22,223 nt of DNA from Myxococcales bacterium. Lineage in GTDB: Bacteria > Myxococcota > Polyangia > Fen-1088. The notes beneath the pieces are model-generated. The model was not told the DNA's origin and made no database searches. It worked only from the letters and a program-made list of their open reading frames with translations. Position numbers and translations under genes: made by a program. Location: assembly GCA_003159055.1 (NCBI GenBank), contig PMLH01000258.1, positions 1 to 22,223 of the forward strand, given 5' to 3'. This document shows, one piece after another, positions 22,164-22,223 of this stretch; the first letter of the stretch is position 1; each line of letters starts with the position of its first letter.

Positions 22164-22223
22164 GCAATATCGCAGCACCTCGAGCTCCATTCTAGGGGCC
22201 ATCAAGCAGCGGTTCGGAAAGAA
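22153..22223 (+). CDS. Start of a possible next gene (runs off the window)
   Basis: ATG 22153 lies inside the last codons of the sulfotransferase gene (11-base overlap) and opens a frame MENKQYRSTSSSILGAIKQRF continuing to the window edge without a stop. Only 23 residues are visible, too few to recognise a family. The overlap is consistent with a third gene in the DUF1214-sulfotransferase operon. Confidence 0.4.
   Translation, partial: MENKQYRSTSSSILGAIKQRFGK

Overview
The window is GC-rich, densely coded DNA that reads like a Myxococcota-type (former Deltaproteobacteria) chromosome. This placement is an inference from gene content: lipoproteins with long Gly/Ser/Ala linkers, MopE-type Asp/Cys repeats fused to a formylglycine-enzyme-like fold, an OmcA/MtrC-type multiheme cytochrome and an ECF sigma factor with a zinc-finger tail. 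No rRNA, tRNA, CRISPR array or insertion sequence was recognised.

Layout: 1-1530 is the C-terminal half of an outer-surface multiheme cytochrome, followed by hairpins that include a good intrinsic terminator. 1669-2034 is a single-domain PAS protein. 2044-4770 (minus) is a large MopE-repeat lipoprotein and 4923-5519 (minus) a GGDEF protein with a degenerate active site. 5607-7069 (plus) is a two-gene unit, a HAD phosphatase and an enoyl-CoA hydratase of the LiuC/AUH type. 7070-10770 (minus) is a translationally coupled pair of secreted lipoproteins. 10958-12427 (minus) is an unusual short protein joining TssB-like and TssC-like contractile-sheath regions, divergent from a lone thiM (12582-13376). 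13459-14047 (minus) is a thioredoxin/small membrane protein pair, divergent from an ECF sigma factor (14148-14996) that carries its own putative anti-sigma-like zinc motif. 15036-16568 is an acyl-CoA carboxylase carboxyltransferase subunit with no biotin carboxylase beside it.

16584-17531 is a relic of a type I restriction-modification locus: an internal piece of HsdM joined in frame to the HsdR C-terminus. 17632-19596 (minus) is a secreted GH30-type glycanase on a low-complexity linker. 19743-22163 is a DUF1214-type gene carrying an apparent one-base frameshift, overlapping a PAPS-type sulfotransferase, and the start of a further gene runs off the window.

Most genes are independent accessory or housekeeping functions rather than one pathway. 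The clearest functional groupings are: surface/secreted proteins (cytochrome, MopE lipoprotein, paired lipoproteins, GH30); acyl-CoA metabolism (hydratase, carboxyltransferase); redox and stress (thioredoxin, ECF sigma); and the DUF1214-sulfotransferase operon. The most unusual items are the short TssB/TssC-like fusion without other secretion genes, the HsdM-HsdR deletion chimera, the frameshifted DUF1214 gene, the GGDEF protein that has lost its GG but kept an RxxD inhibitory-site pattern, and the sigma factor with a fused HxxxCxxC motif.
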